Assembly: GCF_040054535.1 (NCBI RefSeq)
Contig: NC_090797.1
Span: 2,016,501-2,080,500 of the forward strand
Length of the DNA stretch: 64,000 bases
Direction: 5' to 3'
Origin: Antennarius striatus
Lineage: Eukaryota > Chordata > Actinopteri > Lophiiformes > Antennariidae
In this document: piece by piece, positions 1 to 21,713 of the stretch
Position numbering within the stretch: the stretch's first letter is position 1
Layout of the letters: each line of letters begins with the position of its first letter
Notes under the pieces: model-generated
Told to the model about the DNA's origin: nothing
The model's database searches: none
The model's input: only the letters and a program-made list of their open reading frames with translations
Position numbers and translations under genes: made by a program

Positions 1-8157
<8,157 letters not shown>

Positions 8158-8348
8158 GGCTGCAGATTTTTCGTCTTCGTCCTCTGCGATTACCCAACGA
8201 CTTCCAGGGAAATCTTGCCCTCGATGGCGAAGCCGAGTCGACGGATGAGGTTACCAGGCGACGCTCCCGAAGTCTGTCCCGCTCCGACAGCGGTTGGTAG
8301 GGTAGGAAGAGGAGGAGGCAGGAGGCTCGCTGTTTTCCACCCTCGACG
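8158..8348 (-). other. prkcq: probable 5'UTR part of the prkcq start exon
   Basis: Upstream of the start codon, on the minus strand, a pyrimidine-rich tract ending cctgtctcag (8349-8361) looks like a 3' splice site. This suggests the exon carrying the ATG begins at 8348 and that a non-coding first exon lies further right. I could not place that first exon. A 133-aa reading frame overlapping here (8190-8591) has no family resemblance. Confidence 0.4.
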
Positions 8349-8693
8349 CTGAGACAGGAAATAGACAGAGACACGTTTCATCACGCAGGACAAACTGACC
8401 ACAAGAGCTGCAGACTCATAACTCCAACTGGAGGTCAGACTGGATCGAAAACTTCCTCGCACGGATTCATCGGGAAAAGACAAGTGAGGAAAGGAAGTCC
8501 TTCTCCTGTCGGCGGAGGAACTAAAGCGACCCCTACCTCGGGGGCGTCCAAACGCCAGCTGTCGCAGAGCGCCGGTCAAAAGTCTCTCCAACTCTGCTTC
8601 AAGGACCGACCGGAACGTCGAAACGGGAACCGAAGGCGCGAATGACAGCTCGATCTTTGACTCGACTCCCTACGGTCGATGTGATATTTGAGG

Positions 8694-8695
<2 letters not shown>

Positions 8696-8763
<68 letters not shown>

Positions 8764-9643
8764 GGTCCCGGTGGTGGAGGAGGGGAAGCTGGGGAGTCTA
8801 TTAATAGAGTTGAAACCCTAAACGTGGATCCCGGGTGGCTGCGCTCAGCCGGTACTCGTTGTGCTCGCGTCTCGGTCGTCGCCGTCAGAACCCGGCGGGG
8901 GTGACCTTTAACCGCCGACCCGGCTGACCCCGGGTCAGCACCACGCCCACAACCAGGTGTTCTAACGCTTACGCAGCTACTTCAGGAACTGATAGTAAAA
9001 ATCGCAAACTCAGAGTAATATCGCGGTCAGGTGACATCATCGTGATGACATCATGCATATAAATCAGCACATGTTGCATAAAGCTATGTGACCCCCCCCC
9101 CTCTCCACTGTGCAGTTTGATCTGCTGCATAATGCTGCTCTCACACAGTGGGCGTCACACTTCCGCCGTAACCACACTTCCTGTCTCTGCGCTCTTATTT
9201 TGACAGGTTTTCACAGGTGGGCCAATCAGGAACCACGAAACCTTCCATCTGTTTATTTTATTAAGAGCTGGAACTAAAAATGAGATGCTTGGAGTCTTAA
9301 TTAAAATTACAAATGATTCTTAATCTGATTGAGTGTAAATATTTGTCTTGAGGCAGATTATCCAACAAATAGAGTAAATACTCAATCCAAAGTCGAGTCA
9401 AGGAAACAAATTTATTCTGATGTGAGCAGGAAGCTAACATGATCTGACTGTGAATATATATATATGTCTGTAATATATATATAATATATATATGAAGTGA
9501 TGTAAGCATGACGTGTTAGCGGGATTAGCCTCTCATGAAGTAACCTTACCCCCCTTGTAAGAGGCTTTCTGTCACATAGCCCCCCGTTGTTGAAGCAAAC
9601 AGCTGATCTGTATGTCGTTAAACCGCTGTTGACCATTCCCAAC

Positions 9644-9729
<86 letters not shown>

Positions 9730-9862
9730 GTCGTCTGTAGACACACACACTTTTATGTGTGCAGACATCAGTGGGGGGGGTCACTTTACTGTGACCACCT
9801 GTGTCTGCACAAATACCAGGTGAAGACCTTTAACACACCTTTCAAAAGGGCAACACCCCCCT

Positions 9863-9916
<54 letters not shown>

Positions 9917-9975
9917 AGCGTTAAAACTGGGCATGTTTTTGAAGTAGCTTTTGTTGTTGTTGTTGACAGGAAGCG

Positions 9976-10036
<61 letters not shown>
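8696..10036. repeat. cluster of four long AC/GT microsatellites
   Basis: On the plus strand: (GT)n 8696-8762, (AC)n 9647-9727, (AC)n 9864-9914, (GT)n 9977-10036. The middle AC tracts and the last GT tract are mutually complementary. The intervening sequence has no supported gene. The long Thr-His or Cys-Val reading frames here are microsatellite translations. Confidence 0.95.
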
Positions 10037-10038
<2 letters not shown>

Positions 10039-13000
10039 CAGATGCTCAGCGTGTCCCTGAAGTGGTCGTGTGCTCCAGACTAAGACTTTCCATCCATCAC
10101 TAGTTTACACTTTACATCAGATTGGAGCCATTTTAAGGGTCTAAGACCAACAAGACCAACCGTTTAATCAGATTATAATCCCTCATTGCAGACGGTGCAT
10201 TCAAGGAATGCTAGAGTTTTTAGATTTAAGCATTCCTGTAGATGTAGGTTTTGTAAAAATACGTAAAAAGGTTCATTTCTTAGTGATTTTTTTTACTCCA
10301 TTGAACTCAATGCACATTAATTACTGTTTATCAGCAAAGGATCATAATTATGTATAAAACATTATAAAATACCATAAAATTATTCATGAATCTTTTTGCT
10401 ACATGCATACATGATATTTACATTTAATTTAGATACTTTGTGTGTAATCTATTACTGTTTAATTCATATAATAAGAGCCACACGTATTCAAAGATGCTGT
10501 GGATTATAATCTCAGCTCACATATCATTAACAATTCATCAACAAATTAAAAAACGAGCGCGGCTTATATCTTTATCAGTTTATCGTTTTTCTACCTGTGT
10601 TGAAATCTAATTCTAATTACCGAATTGAACCGAACCGGAGCTCATAATCCAGTTTCACCGCCTTTTTCACGTGAAGGACCGAATTAAAGGTGGAAAACAG
10701 GCGTGTGTTGTGTTTAAATCCTCATTAAAAACTGTGTAAAAAGTATTACTGACCTTTGAAGGAGCTCTGAAGTTTAGTGTTGCGGGCAGAAACGGATCCA
10801 CATCCGATCCTCAGCGGACCGGAGGCAGCGCAGCGTTTTTAACGTGAAGTGGTGATGCGTTTGAGGACCGTCTGAATATTTGAGAACCTGCACATATGAA
10901 CGCATCTACGATGTCGGATTAATAAATATATGCATGCATACCTCCTTTTTTAGATGTTTTTAAAGCATCTAAACTAAATATGACGCGTTTAGGAAAGTGG
11001 AGAGAATATCATTGTAAATTTAATCGTCTTTTAGACACTCAAATATCCGATGCACATTTTGTACCCACAAATGCACGCTTCTGCTGCAAGTTCTTGAGTT
11101 GTAGTAAAAAAAAATAAACATAACTTGTATTTTGTTGTGCAACAGAGATCAATTTGAATGATTTATATACATGCCAAACATCCGAGGATACACTGAACGC
11201 AACACAGCTCTATCTGCCCACGTATTAAGTGAAACATCGCAGTGGGAGCCGGAAGGTCACGTTCCCTGAGCTTCAGTGAAGAAAACAGCTTCAGTGTTTC
11301 TGATGAAGTCCTCGGTTCAGGAAATGAAGGCAACAGCTCGAGAGAAACATTTAAAAAACAGCTGTTTTTATATGATAATAAGTTGTTTTAGCAAGATGTT
11401 TCTTGCATGTCAGTCACTCTTCATCCCTCCGATTTTTCTGTCATTATTTCTACTTTCTATGACGTTTTGAAATATTTTTTTTTTAAAGTTGAGAAAATGT
11501 TATTTTTTAAATATTTTATGTGAAATAAAGTTGTAAAAAATTTTAATCGGCTCAACTTGAATAAATTATTTTATTCTTTTGTTAGATGTGTGAATGAAAG
11601 GAACCCACAGAATTGGTGTCGTGGCGTGGGTTGTCCACCAGGAGGCGCCAGTGTTCACGTAATGGCCTGTGGGCTTTGCAGCATGCAGGCAGGTTAATTC
11701 CTCTCCGGTGGATGATGTGGTGTGTATTTGTGTGTGTGTGTGTGGGGGGGGGGGGGGAGTGATGTATTAATAACAGGAGAAGAGTCAGAACTTAAACGTC
11801 TCGAAGTAAAACCGAGATTAAAAAAGAAAACATCTTTAAAGCTCCTCAGTTTGACCTTTGACCTCTGAGACCGACTCTGGAGGAAAAAAGAGGACAAGAA
11901 GTCCATTGTGATAATGAGGTCACACCCCTGCTCCTGTACCTGTGGAGTGTTTATGAAAACACACACACACACAGAGACCACACAGGAGTGTGTGAGTCAT
12001 AATTACAAACTCCAGCTCACACTCCGCCGTCACTGTGTGTGTGTTTACTGTACCTTTAATGATCCTCGGTCTCGTTCTTCATCCCCACACTGTGTTGGAC
12101 TTTATTTTAACGACCCCTTGCTGTCCCGTCAGGTCCTTGAACGCACCGTAAACGTCTTTTATCGTCCTTTTCCTCCGATCTGTCGTCGTTTTTCTGTCGG
12201 TTCTGTTGATTAAAACGTCCCCGTCTGCACTGCAGTACTTTTTAAGAACTTCACCTCCGACTCTCCTCGGCTGAACTGACGTCCGACCTCCAGGTCACCC
12301 CCCCAACATTCACAACAAAGCTTCAGTTGCACCACTTTTTTTGCAGCAGGTAAAATGAGGATGGTACAGTTTGCCGGCCTCCAGAGGCCCCCAAAGCAAA
12401 CAGCCCCGTCCTTTATTGCCCTCTACTGCCCTCTATTGTCCTCCATTATCCTCTATGCCCCCCCCCCCCTCTTTTGTGGGCTTACAGCAGTGTTTCATCA
12501 CAGCCATATTACCCAACCATAGTTCCTTAAACAGCCAGATATTATTCCTGGCTCGCAGCCTGTTGTGTTTGAGACGTTTTCAAACTGCTGAATTGCAAAA
12601 CGTCGACTCCGAGCTGAGAGATTTGCATAATTTTGAATAAATCTATATGCGTTTTTTTTATTTCCAGGAGCGAGCCTGGTGGTTTTATCTGCTAGCAGTG
12701 ATGTTTTCTCCATCAACAGACGAGCAGGTATTTGTTCCAGATCAGCACTGGCTTTTTCTCGTCCGATTTTTTCTGCCAGAGGAGATCTGACCTCCGACCT
12801 TGGTTCTTTATAACGCTTTCAAAATTTCTTCCTTCCATCTGCTGATCAATTAAAATCCCACTTGACTTATCTGATGTTAAGGGGGGAAAAAAACCCTTCA
12901 AATGCCTTGAAATTTCAACTTTTTTAACACAAAAGTCGTTCAAGGTGGAGATAGATCATTTTCTCTTTGCTGTAGCTTCACTTGGTGTTCGTCTAGACGT

Positions 13001-13417
13001 CCAGATGAGTTTCCTACGACGCTTTTGATTCATTTTTGTTGTGTTTTCTCTTTTTTAATCAGAAGGTCAGCTGCTGGGAGTGTTGTGTCTCTGCAGAGGA
13101 GATAATATAATTCCTGCTGCGGGTCTCAGGGTGACTGCAGGATGTTTTCGTGAGCGTTACCACAGAAGTCCTTCGGTGGTGTTTTCCCCCCCTCCTGTGT
13201 TACAAAAACAGCCAAATCTGAGCTCATCGCTTTCGTCTCTGCAAAGAAAACAAATTCGGACGTGATCACCAGCGTGGTGACGACGGCCTATGCGTTGACT
13301 GCGAGTAAAACTCACGTGAAACAGACGGACGATTGTAAAACGTTTTTTGTACAGAGCATCAGGACGGGACTGAGGGACCCGAGCCTCCACTCCTTTTTTT
13401 TTTTTTTTTTTACACCC

Positions 13418-13431
13418 GTTGCCATGGAAAC
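13418..13431. promoter_or_regulatory. consensus X-box (RFX-type) motif
   Basis: GTTGCCATGGAAAC is a textbook inverted-half-site X-box. It follows a long T run, with no gene nearby. Binding is inferred from the motif only. Confidence 0.35.
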
Positions 13432-13592
13432 CAGCCAGCAGCCAACCAGCTGCTGTATCAGTCCCCCCCCTCCTCCCCTCCTCCACTTCCTCTACTCCAG
13501 CCATCTTTTTTATTCACTCGACCCCCGCCGTCGTCCCCGCACGCTCGTCTTACATACCATCACATGGATTAGTATAAGCTGAGCGGCGCGTG

Positions 13593-13633
<41 letters not shown>

Positions 13634-13766
13634 TTGCATGTTCCTGTGGTGCACAGAGCTGATGCAAAACTCAACTGTGGCTGATATAAAGACAGGAAGT
13701 GAGAGCAGAAGAGCAGCGACGCTGAAACGCAGGTGAAGGGAAACCCGCGTCAGTTTGTGTTAGTTT

Positions 13767-13830
<64 letters not shown>

Positions 13831-16800
13831 CATAGCATGATAGTCGTCTTAAGCTACAGTTGGATGCATGGAGATAATAAAATTATGACTTTTGAGAAAT
13901 TTTTTACTTAAGTTCAAGTTAAAGTACTTGCGTTTCGCAATATTTCTGCTTCAACTCCGTTTTAACCAAATAAAAGCAGCAGAAGAAGATTTATCAGGAA
14001 GAATTCCTCGTGAACAGGCTGTTTTATATTCTATTGTTATGTGAGTTGTGGTTGTCGTTTTGAAAATCGTCAGAATACGATCATTTTAACGACCTAACAT
14101 TCAAAATTTCTATTCTCATCAAAAAGTAGATAAATGTATATAAAATAATATAAAAGTTGCGATGAAATATTTCCTGCCTGTGGATTCAAACTCTTTTTCT
14201 ATAATTTTATATTTATATGTCATTTAAATTTTCCATTTTCCATTAAATGATTTAAAATGGCATTTGTTCTTGATCTTTGTACTTTTTTTTAATCAATAAG
14301 ACACCAGAAACAATCAATAATTGAATTTTGATCAGTGAAAGTGGATTTTGTTTCACACATTAATTTAATCTCAAGAATTTATTTCCATTTGATTCATAAA
14401 GCTTCTTAATACAACCCTGGACCTGGAGGAGAAATCCAAACTTTTTGGGATACGGGATGCTGGTGATGCTGGAGGAGACTGTTGCTAGGCAACACATTCT
14501 AAAAGTGTGCTAACAAACATGCAGATTGTGTTTCGCTGCTGCGGCAAGCGTTTAGCGTTTAGGGAGGGATGATCTTCTGCTGCCGTTTAAAAAGAAATCA
14601 TCTGATACCGGATTCCTCTTTCCGCCGTCTGATTGGTTGTCCGCGGAGCTGGCCACAGCCCTCGCGGTTTTTTAATGAGATGCTTCAGTTTCATCTTCAT
14701 CCAGCATCATTAGTGAGCTAATCTTCACTAGAAATTGATTTTAAACTTAATTTCAGGTCATTTTTGAGACAATTTGTTATTTTTGGTCACATGATTCTCG
14801 GGGGGGCGTGAACTCGAGCTTCGGTGGGCGTCGACGTGTCTGTCGGGGACGTCTGTGGGTCCTGGTCTGGGGTTGAATTTCCCTGACGCAGTGAGGAAGA
14901 GGAGAAGTGTGTTTCATTGACCTTCCGAAGACACACACACACGTCGTGGTCTCATGTTACACACACACACACACACACACACACACTGTTCTTCTCACTG
15001 TAACAGGATGACTTCCGCTTCTCTCTCTCCTTCCTCTCATCTTCATCTTCATCAAGAAGTGAAGTCAATTTTTATCTCATGATAAACTGACTCTTAAGGG
15101 AATTCCGTCCCCTTACTTTTGTCCTCATCACAGACTTACATTTATCTAAGTCCTTATGTTCGTGCTTGAGGTCGGCTTGACGACCAGGCGATTGCGTAGC
15201 CGCTTTATTTTTCCATGTGGACAGAGCAGCTCCTGGTGATCCTCTCCTCCTTCTTCTGTTCCTTCTCTTCTTCTCTTCCCAGAGATGAAGAGCTCTGTCA
15301 CCAAATTTTTTCAGGAAAAGTTTTTGCACCATCTGAGAAGACGAGTTCTATGATCTAGTTCTTGTGTCATACATGACTTCCTGCAGGACGGCCGCTCGCC
15401 GAGGAGTCTGGGAAGAAAATGTATCCAAACAATAGAAGCCAAACCAGAAGCACCTGCCCCGTCGAAGTTAATAACCAGCTTTATGACGTCCGATTACACC
15501 CTCCCCCCGTTAGCAACTGTCTTCAATCAGGAGGCGCGATTGTTGTCCAGCGGTCGACGGAATTTAATAGTTCAGTTTGGCTTCAGAAGAAACTGTTAAC
15601 ACTGTGAGAAGGTGGTTGGGAAGTCAGGAGAAAACCCAGTTCTGTGTGACGCAGGAGGGAAGAACATGTGGATTCCAGCATAAAGAGGCTTTTATACGGC
15701 GCTGAATGCAGCAGGGAGCTCTGGCTGTCTTTATCCTATTGTTCCAACCACCCGCTTGGCTGTTTGCTGCTCTATTTATGTTGTTATGCCAAAGGACAAA
15801 AAAAAAAAAAAATCATCTTTTTATTTTCTGGGCTTCCAGGAAGAGTTTCAAAAACCTTTAACGGTAAATTATGAAAGCAGGTATCAAATGATCAGCAGGA
15901 AGTAAAAGCGTTTAATCAGATTTTTTCTGTTTCCCTTTTTTTTATATGTATTTTTTTAATGGGACACATTTTCCACCTCGGTTGTTAATGTTTTTTTTAT
16001 CTTTTAGCACATTTAAATCGCACCTTCCCACCCATGAGCTCTTTTAAATATGCTTGTTTTTAATGAGTTTTATCACAAGCTACATATAAATCCACCAAAT
16101 GAGCAAATTATAAATACCTTTAACGTCTGTTTGAGATGAATAAGGATACATATAATGATGCAGTGTAACTAGAAGTTATTTTGCATTCAATTTATAACAA
16201 TATTTCTTGAAAAACAAAATTATTTATCCCTATTTGGTTGTTTTTTTTAAAATATATTTAGTAAGTTCGGGTGGATCGATTCTGAGTCCATTCTGCATCG
16301 TGTTTGTTTGTGTTGCCTTCATTCACATCATTTAAATGAAGGCATATCAAATGGAATAAATAATACATATAAATATACATATATTTATAAATCGTTGCGC
16401 AGCAGAGTCTTATCTCTTGTTCATTCTGTAAATTTTATGCATTAATTTTAGTAATGTATTCCCGGATTTGCGCTAGTTTTCTGTTTTCTGTGACATAAAT
16501 GCTCCCAGTAGCAGTAATTTAAAATGATAAGTAAAACACGGTGTCATCGGCGTAACGGTTGTGACTGACAAAGGCAGAAAAACTGGCTCTGCTGTCTCTT
16601 TTGTTCGCTCACACATCCAACCCACAAGCCACTGCAACAAGTTCACACGTTTGGTGTCTGGAAACAAAGCAGAATAAGAAAGAAAAAACACATCTCAGCT
16701 CCTGCGAAAAGTCCAAAAGCGACTTGTGAGGCTGCGAGCGGCGGAACGGCGATTAGAACGAGCAGCGTTTGAGACCAGGAAGGATTCCTGCTTTAAGGCC

Positions 16801-16892
16801 TGAAGGAGTTCAGCTGACAGATCAAACCTCGTCTTCATCACTTCTGATTGTTCTCCAGAGCCTTTAAACACTGCTTGAGTGTGTATGTGTGT

Positions 16893-16933
<41 letters not shown>

Positions 16934-17036
16934 CATGACCTAGATTTGAAGCCTGCAGCGCACTGCAAGTGAAAGAGACAGAGAGCTCATTCTACGGTTA
17001 ACCATACACCTTTTCTTCCCTCATAACCACTCATAC

Positions 17037-17113
<77 letters not shown>

Positions 17114-17790
17114 CCAGCTGGGCCCTTTCACACACTACTTTTGAAAGCTTAGTATGGTTTAATTGTGAAAAAAGATGAATTTGTTCCAGCAGTTTTCATC
17201 ATTTAAAAACGTCGCTGATGCCGTTTTTAACTTCCTTATTGTGTTAATGATGTTATATAACGACGACTAATAATCGCACATTTATTGATTAGATAATATT
17301 TGGATGATCTGATGTTTGTTTTCGTGTTTCGCTCGTCGGATCAAAGGTCTATGAGGGTTTTTTCTATTATGGGGTGTTGTATGTCTTACTATAAACTAGA
17401 TAACAGAGAGATGACCTGAAAGAGAAGAGAAATGCGCTGACATCATCTGAACCGATTATATTTCCCAGAATTCTTTGCTTCTTTGTTTGTGTTCGGGACA
17501 AAAAACTACAAAATGTTTTTTTTTCAGTTACCTCTAAGTAGTAAAATGTTTAACTTTTATATACATATATAAAATTTATATATATATTTTAAATTAAAAT
17601 TGTAATGTATATATTTTTTTTTATTTTTTGTTTTTGTTTTTACATATACATAATATAAAAAAATGTCTTATTTAAATATCAGCTCCTGCTTTTCCACCTT
17701 TGGGAATTTTTTCACAGTTGAACATTTAAATAATTTCACTGTTTACACACCAACCACATGCTGGAGGGTTTGAATTGAACTTTTTTGCAT

Positions 17791-18012
17791 TTCCATGGCA
17801 ACAGTTTGGCAAAAAAAAAAAAAAAAAAAAAGTATTGGGAAATATATCCTTTTTCCAATTAGAAACAAATACATTTGGTATTTTTTCGTTTCCACGGCAA
17901 CAGCTTGGAAGCGGACCCGACCTCAAAAATAGGGTAAAGTTGGTTTCCATAGCGCGTCTCATGCTAATGTCATATAGAGCATGTGTATGTCTGACATGCA
18001 TCTCCATGGCAA
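17791..18012. repeat. three degenerate X-box (RFX-like) motif repeats
   Basis: TTCCATGGCAAC (17791-17802), GTTTCCACGGCAAC (17888-17901) and TCTCCATGGCAAC (18000-18012) recur about every 100 bp with related flanks (...CAGTTTGG, ...CAGCTTGG). The core is the inverted half-site arrangement bound by RFX factors. It may be a decayed tandem or dispersed repeat. Confidence 0.55.
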
Positions 18013-18844
18013 CGCCTCGGGCTGCGGTTGTGTTTCGTCTCAATGAAACAATAATGGATTTTATTTTGTTCTCTGTGTTTTGTGGTTTTTCCAGGTCTCT
18101 TAGATGATTTAGATCTGACCTACAGACCTGAACGCATCACGAGACTTTTTAACAAACAACTCCAGTAATTGATTCATCAGCTGGGATATCAGAGACATCA
18201 CAAGCATTGATTAATGCTCACGTTCTGCATGGAAGCGTTCAGTTTATCAGGTTTGAACTGATGATGTCACCACCAGCCGGCGGGTCAAAGGTCAATTTAT
18301 CTGAAGAGTCACACTTGGGAGGTTGAAAGTCCGACGCCGGATTCGCTGCGCCTTATGACGACTCCATGTTTAGTCTTTATGTTTAATGCTTTGTCTTCCT
18401 CTAATCAGCACACACACACACACACACACACGCACACAAAATTCTGGAATTCTGCAATAGTTTAAATATTTTGTGTGTTTTTATCTTCTGGTATCATAAA
18501 GTAACAGATTCACACCAGAACAGATTTATTGAGCTGTCAGGTCTTAAAGTTTCATGGAAGAAGTTTGTCAGTGTGTGGTTTGATTTTTAATAGAACGCCG
18601 ACATCCTTTCCAACCACCAGACCTCATCCTGGATGAAGGGGGTACTTTTAATGCAGATTTGACTCCAGGTAAAGAATTTGTGCCCCCCTCCAGGTCCTGG
18701 TCTGTTTTCGTTCCATTCAGACGTGGGTTCAGTACGTGGGAGGGGGGGACTTATAGTTTCCATCCATCCGTCCGTCTGTTTTCTGCTATCGTCTCATCCT
18801 GTTAGCTTGTTTCTGAAGACTAGCGCCTGGCTAAGTAACGTTAA

Positions 18845-19152
18845 CATCGACTTCACCTCATCACAGATTTTCGGTAGGCAGTCACGTGATACCGTACTCG
18901 CATTCTATTGGCTGACGGCATCCGGAAGTGCGCTGCGTTCCGTGACTTACCTGCGGCACAGAAGTGCTTTAAACAGTGTCAGAGTGTTTTAAAGGTAATC
19001 CAGACAGACGGTGGTTTAATATCAGTTTGGGGAGGGGTCACAAACGTTTAAATTACCGTAAATAATAAGATACTTTGTTGTGATATCGCGGAATTTCGTG
19101 CTTGCGGGTGGTTCCTGGAACGCATTAACTGTGAGTAATGAGGGATTACTGT
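18845..19152 (+). mobile_element. dispersed repeat copy A, non-autonomous DNA-element-like
   Basis: About 310 bp strongly similar to the reverse complement of 55742-56062. Shared blocks include GGCAGTCACGTGATAC, ATTCTATTGGCTGACGGCAT, GGTTTAATATCAGT and GGTTCCTGGAA. The right end reads GAGGGATTACTGTA. No reading frame resembles a transposase, and the family was not identified. Confidence 0.75.
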
Positions 19153-21071
19153 ATAAATATTGGTAAATTTAATATTTTTACACCCACAGAATCTAGAAAA
19201 TGTTTCTATGGTTTGTTAAAAATATTTTAAAAAGTCACGAGGCCTCACGGAAAAAGTTTTATTTGTGTTTTGAAGAGCGACTGAATTTAATTAAGTCATT
19301 TTAAGAAGTCGAGCTTTCTGATTGGATGAAGGAGGAGGAGGAGGAAGAAACACATCAGAATGATGAAATTAGACATGGATGTACAGTATGTCCTTATAGA
19401 GGAACAGAAAGCTAGTGTTTAAGTAAAAATAAAAGGAGTAAATGTTGGCATTGAGGATCGAGTTCGATTGGAAAACTGCAAAAAGTTTGATTTTGGATGT
19501 TTTGGAACGCTAAATCCTTTCCAGAAGAGTTTCCTGTGAGATTCTGTGACTTTTAGCCGGTCGTCTCCAGCGCTACTGGAGGACGAAGAGTTAACCAACT
19601 CTTTAAGCTTTAAGGTCACATTGAAAATTTTTTTAAATAAAAATTATTTTTATGAAGCTTCCTTTGGGCATAAACTAAATTTGATAGAAGAGCCCATAAA
19701 AATAATCGTTTTTTCCACTTCAAACCCATCCTGGAACCGTTCTGGTGACGCCTGATTTAATTTAGAGTTATATAAATGTTAAAAATCATCCAGACTCAAG
19801 TCCGTTTTGCTCCATTTTCATACCAGCGGAGCTGCTGGCAGAAATTCCTCGGAACAAAAGCAAGTAAACAAACTTTGATCAAGATCAAACTGGTGCTGGA
19901 TGGACTGGTTTTGCTGTTGGCTCCGGTCCGCGGGGTAATCTGGAGCGAAGCCTCTGGGTTCATATCTCCACTTTTCTCTTATCATCCACGTCTGTTTGTG
20001 CCCAACTGTGTTTTATTATTCTGTTGATTCAACAGGGCGTGCTGATTCAAACCTCGTCCTCCTACCACGTTTAAATAAAGCTTGTACAAATAGTACAAAA
20101 TTAAGAATTTAGGTCCTAAATTTGACTATTTTAAGCAAAGAATTGCTGATTTTTTTTGGTTACATTTTTCAGATTTTGGATGTAAATGATTTTTTTTCCC
20201 TCAATCTATCAAAACAATTACTTTTTTATTAAACAACTTAGACCATTTTTATCGATTTATCAGTTATTTATCTGTGATTTTAACACTTTTCAACCATTTA
20301 AGCTCTCTTTCAGCAAATTTTTTTAGCCACTATTTTATTATTATTACATATATTTACAACTTTTCTTGAACCATTCACCTGTTTATGAATCATATCACTT
20401 TAAGCCTCATGTTCCATCCGTTTCGTCATCATTCCGGTACAAACTTTGGTGGAAACACTTTTCACACGGATTCCTGCTCAGTTAAATAATTTGGTTGGTA
20501 TTTGCTTCCGCTGAGCAGCAGGGAGGAATGCGGTTCCTCTTTATCTTTGTTTTTCTGCGAGCCGCAGTCGGCCTGACTTCCTATAAATCACCAGAGAATC
20601 TGTTAACCCTTCATCCTCCACAAACACGTCTTCACCGCTGGGAGGGTTCCTGCAAGGCTGCACGGGGGCTGATCCCTTCAGAAACATGGCACACATTCCA
20701 AATCTAGTTTATTCTAAGGAATCATTAAAAATAGATTCTTTTTCTACACAATTATCTTATTTTAAAGATGAAATAAAGTACCTCATAGCCACAGCAGCTC
20801 CTGATGAAGGTTCTCGTTATTTATGAAGGCAGAGTTTGTAATTTTATTCCATTATATTAAAAAAAATATTTTTTTTACCATTTTATATGATAATCTAATA
20901 AGTTTAAGGAACATCGGTGAAAGGAAAGCTTTCTAAGTGACAAAAATGGTCAAAAAAATGGTAAAAAGTCCGGAAAAACGTCCAAACATTCCCGACAAAG
21001 ACAAACCTGGTTAATGTTTTTTTGACAAATTAAAATATTTATAGAAAAACACAGATAAAAATCAATAGAAA

Positions 21072-21077
21072 TTTATT
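21072..21077 (-). terminator. sfmbt2: possible sfmbt2 polyadenylation signal
   Basis: AATAAA on the minus strand, about 640 bp after the sfmbt2 stop codon. It is the nearest canonical hexamer I noticed downstream of the stop. Weak evidence without transcripts. Confidence 0.3.
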
Positions 21078-21713
21078 TTCTCACCTTCTTACAAAAATAC
21101 CTGCGACATATTTGCATAGATGGACACAAAATAGCTTCCATGATTATTCCATGTGATCGTAGAACGATGAAAGCGGATGCTCAGGATGCTCTGATTCCCT
21201 CAATGAACACAAACCGAAGAGGAAATTCAAATAAATACAAACTAGAAATAACTTAAACATCTTTCAGGGGTTGGTTTGGATAATTAATAATGAAAACTAA
21301 TTATTTTCTCTCCATTCAAACAGGTGGATTACTCCTATAAATTACGGTCGTAATAAATAATCCAAATATATTATTTTTTTTGTTGCGTTAAATATTTTTA
21401 GCTTAGAACCAATCATGTGACACAAACAAAAGTCAGGGCTGTTAATTAATAGAACTTAAATTCTAAGACGCTCCTCTATTGAATAAACAGAAATGAAAAG
21501 CAGGAAATAAAGAAAAGTCTTCACAGATCATTAAACACATGGAGCGTCTCCCACGTTCCCGACGGCGGCGAAGTTTCTGTCCGTACTGCGTCGCATTTTT
21601 ACTCCGAAATGATTCTCCTCTCTTTTTCCGAAGCAACACCTTCGAAAAAAATAGATCCCTTCTTCTTTTACGTTTCACGCTGGTTCCCACGACGATCAGT
21701 CGCCGCTCGCGGG

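Larger units (their letters stand above)
10037..21713. other. gene-poor spacer between prkcq and sfmbt2
   Basis: No coding exon or RNA gene is supported on either strand. The stretch holds AC/GT microsatellites at 13597-13631, 13771-13827, 14959-14986, 16899-16929, 17039-17111 and 18409-18431. It also has X-box-like motifs at 13418-13431 and 17791-18012 and a dispersed repeat at about 18845-19152. The left part should contain the prkcq promoter and the right end the sfmbt2 3'UTR. Confidence 0.7.

Noticed and set aside
8190-8591. 133-aa minus-strand reading frame upstream of prkcq
   Set aside because: No family resemblance; it overlaps the probable 5'UTR and an acceptor-like site.
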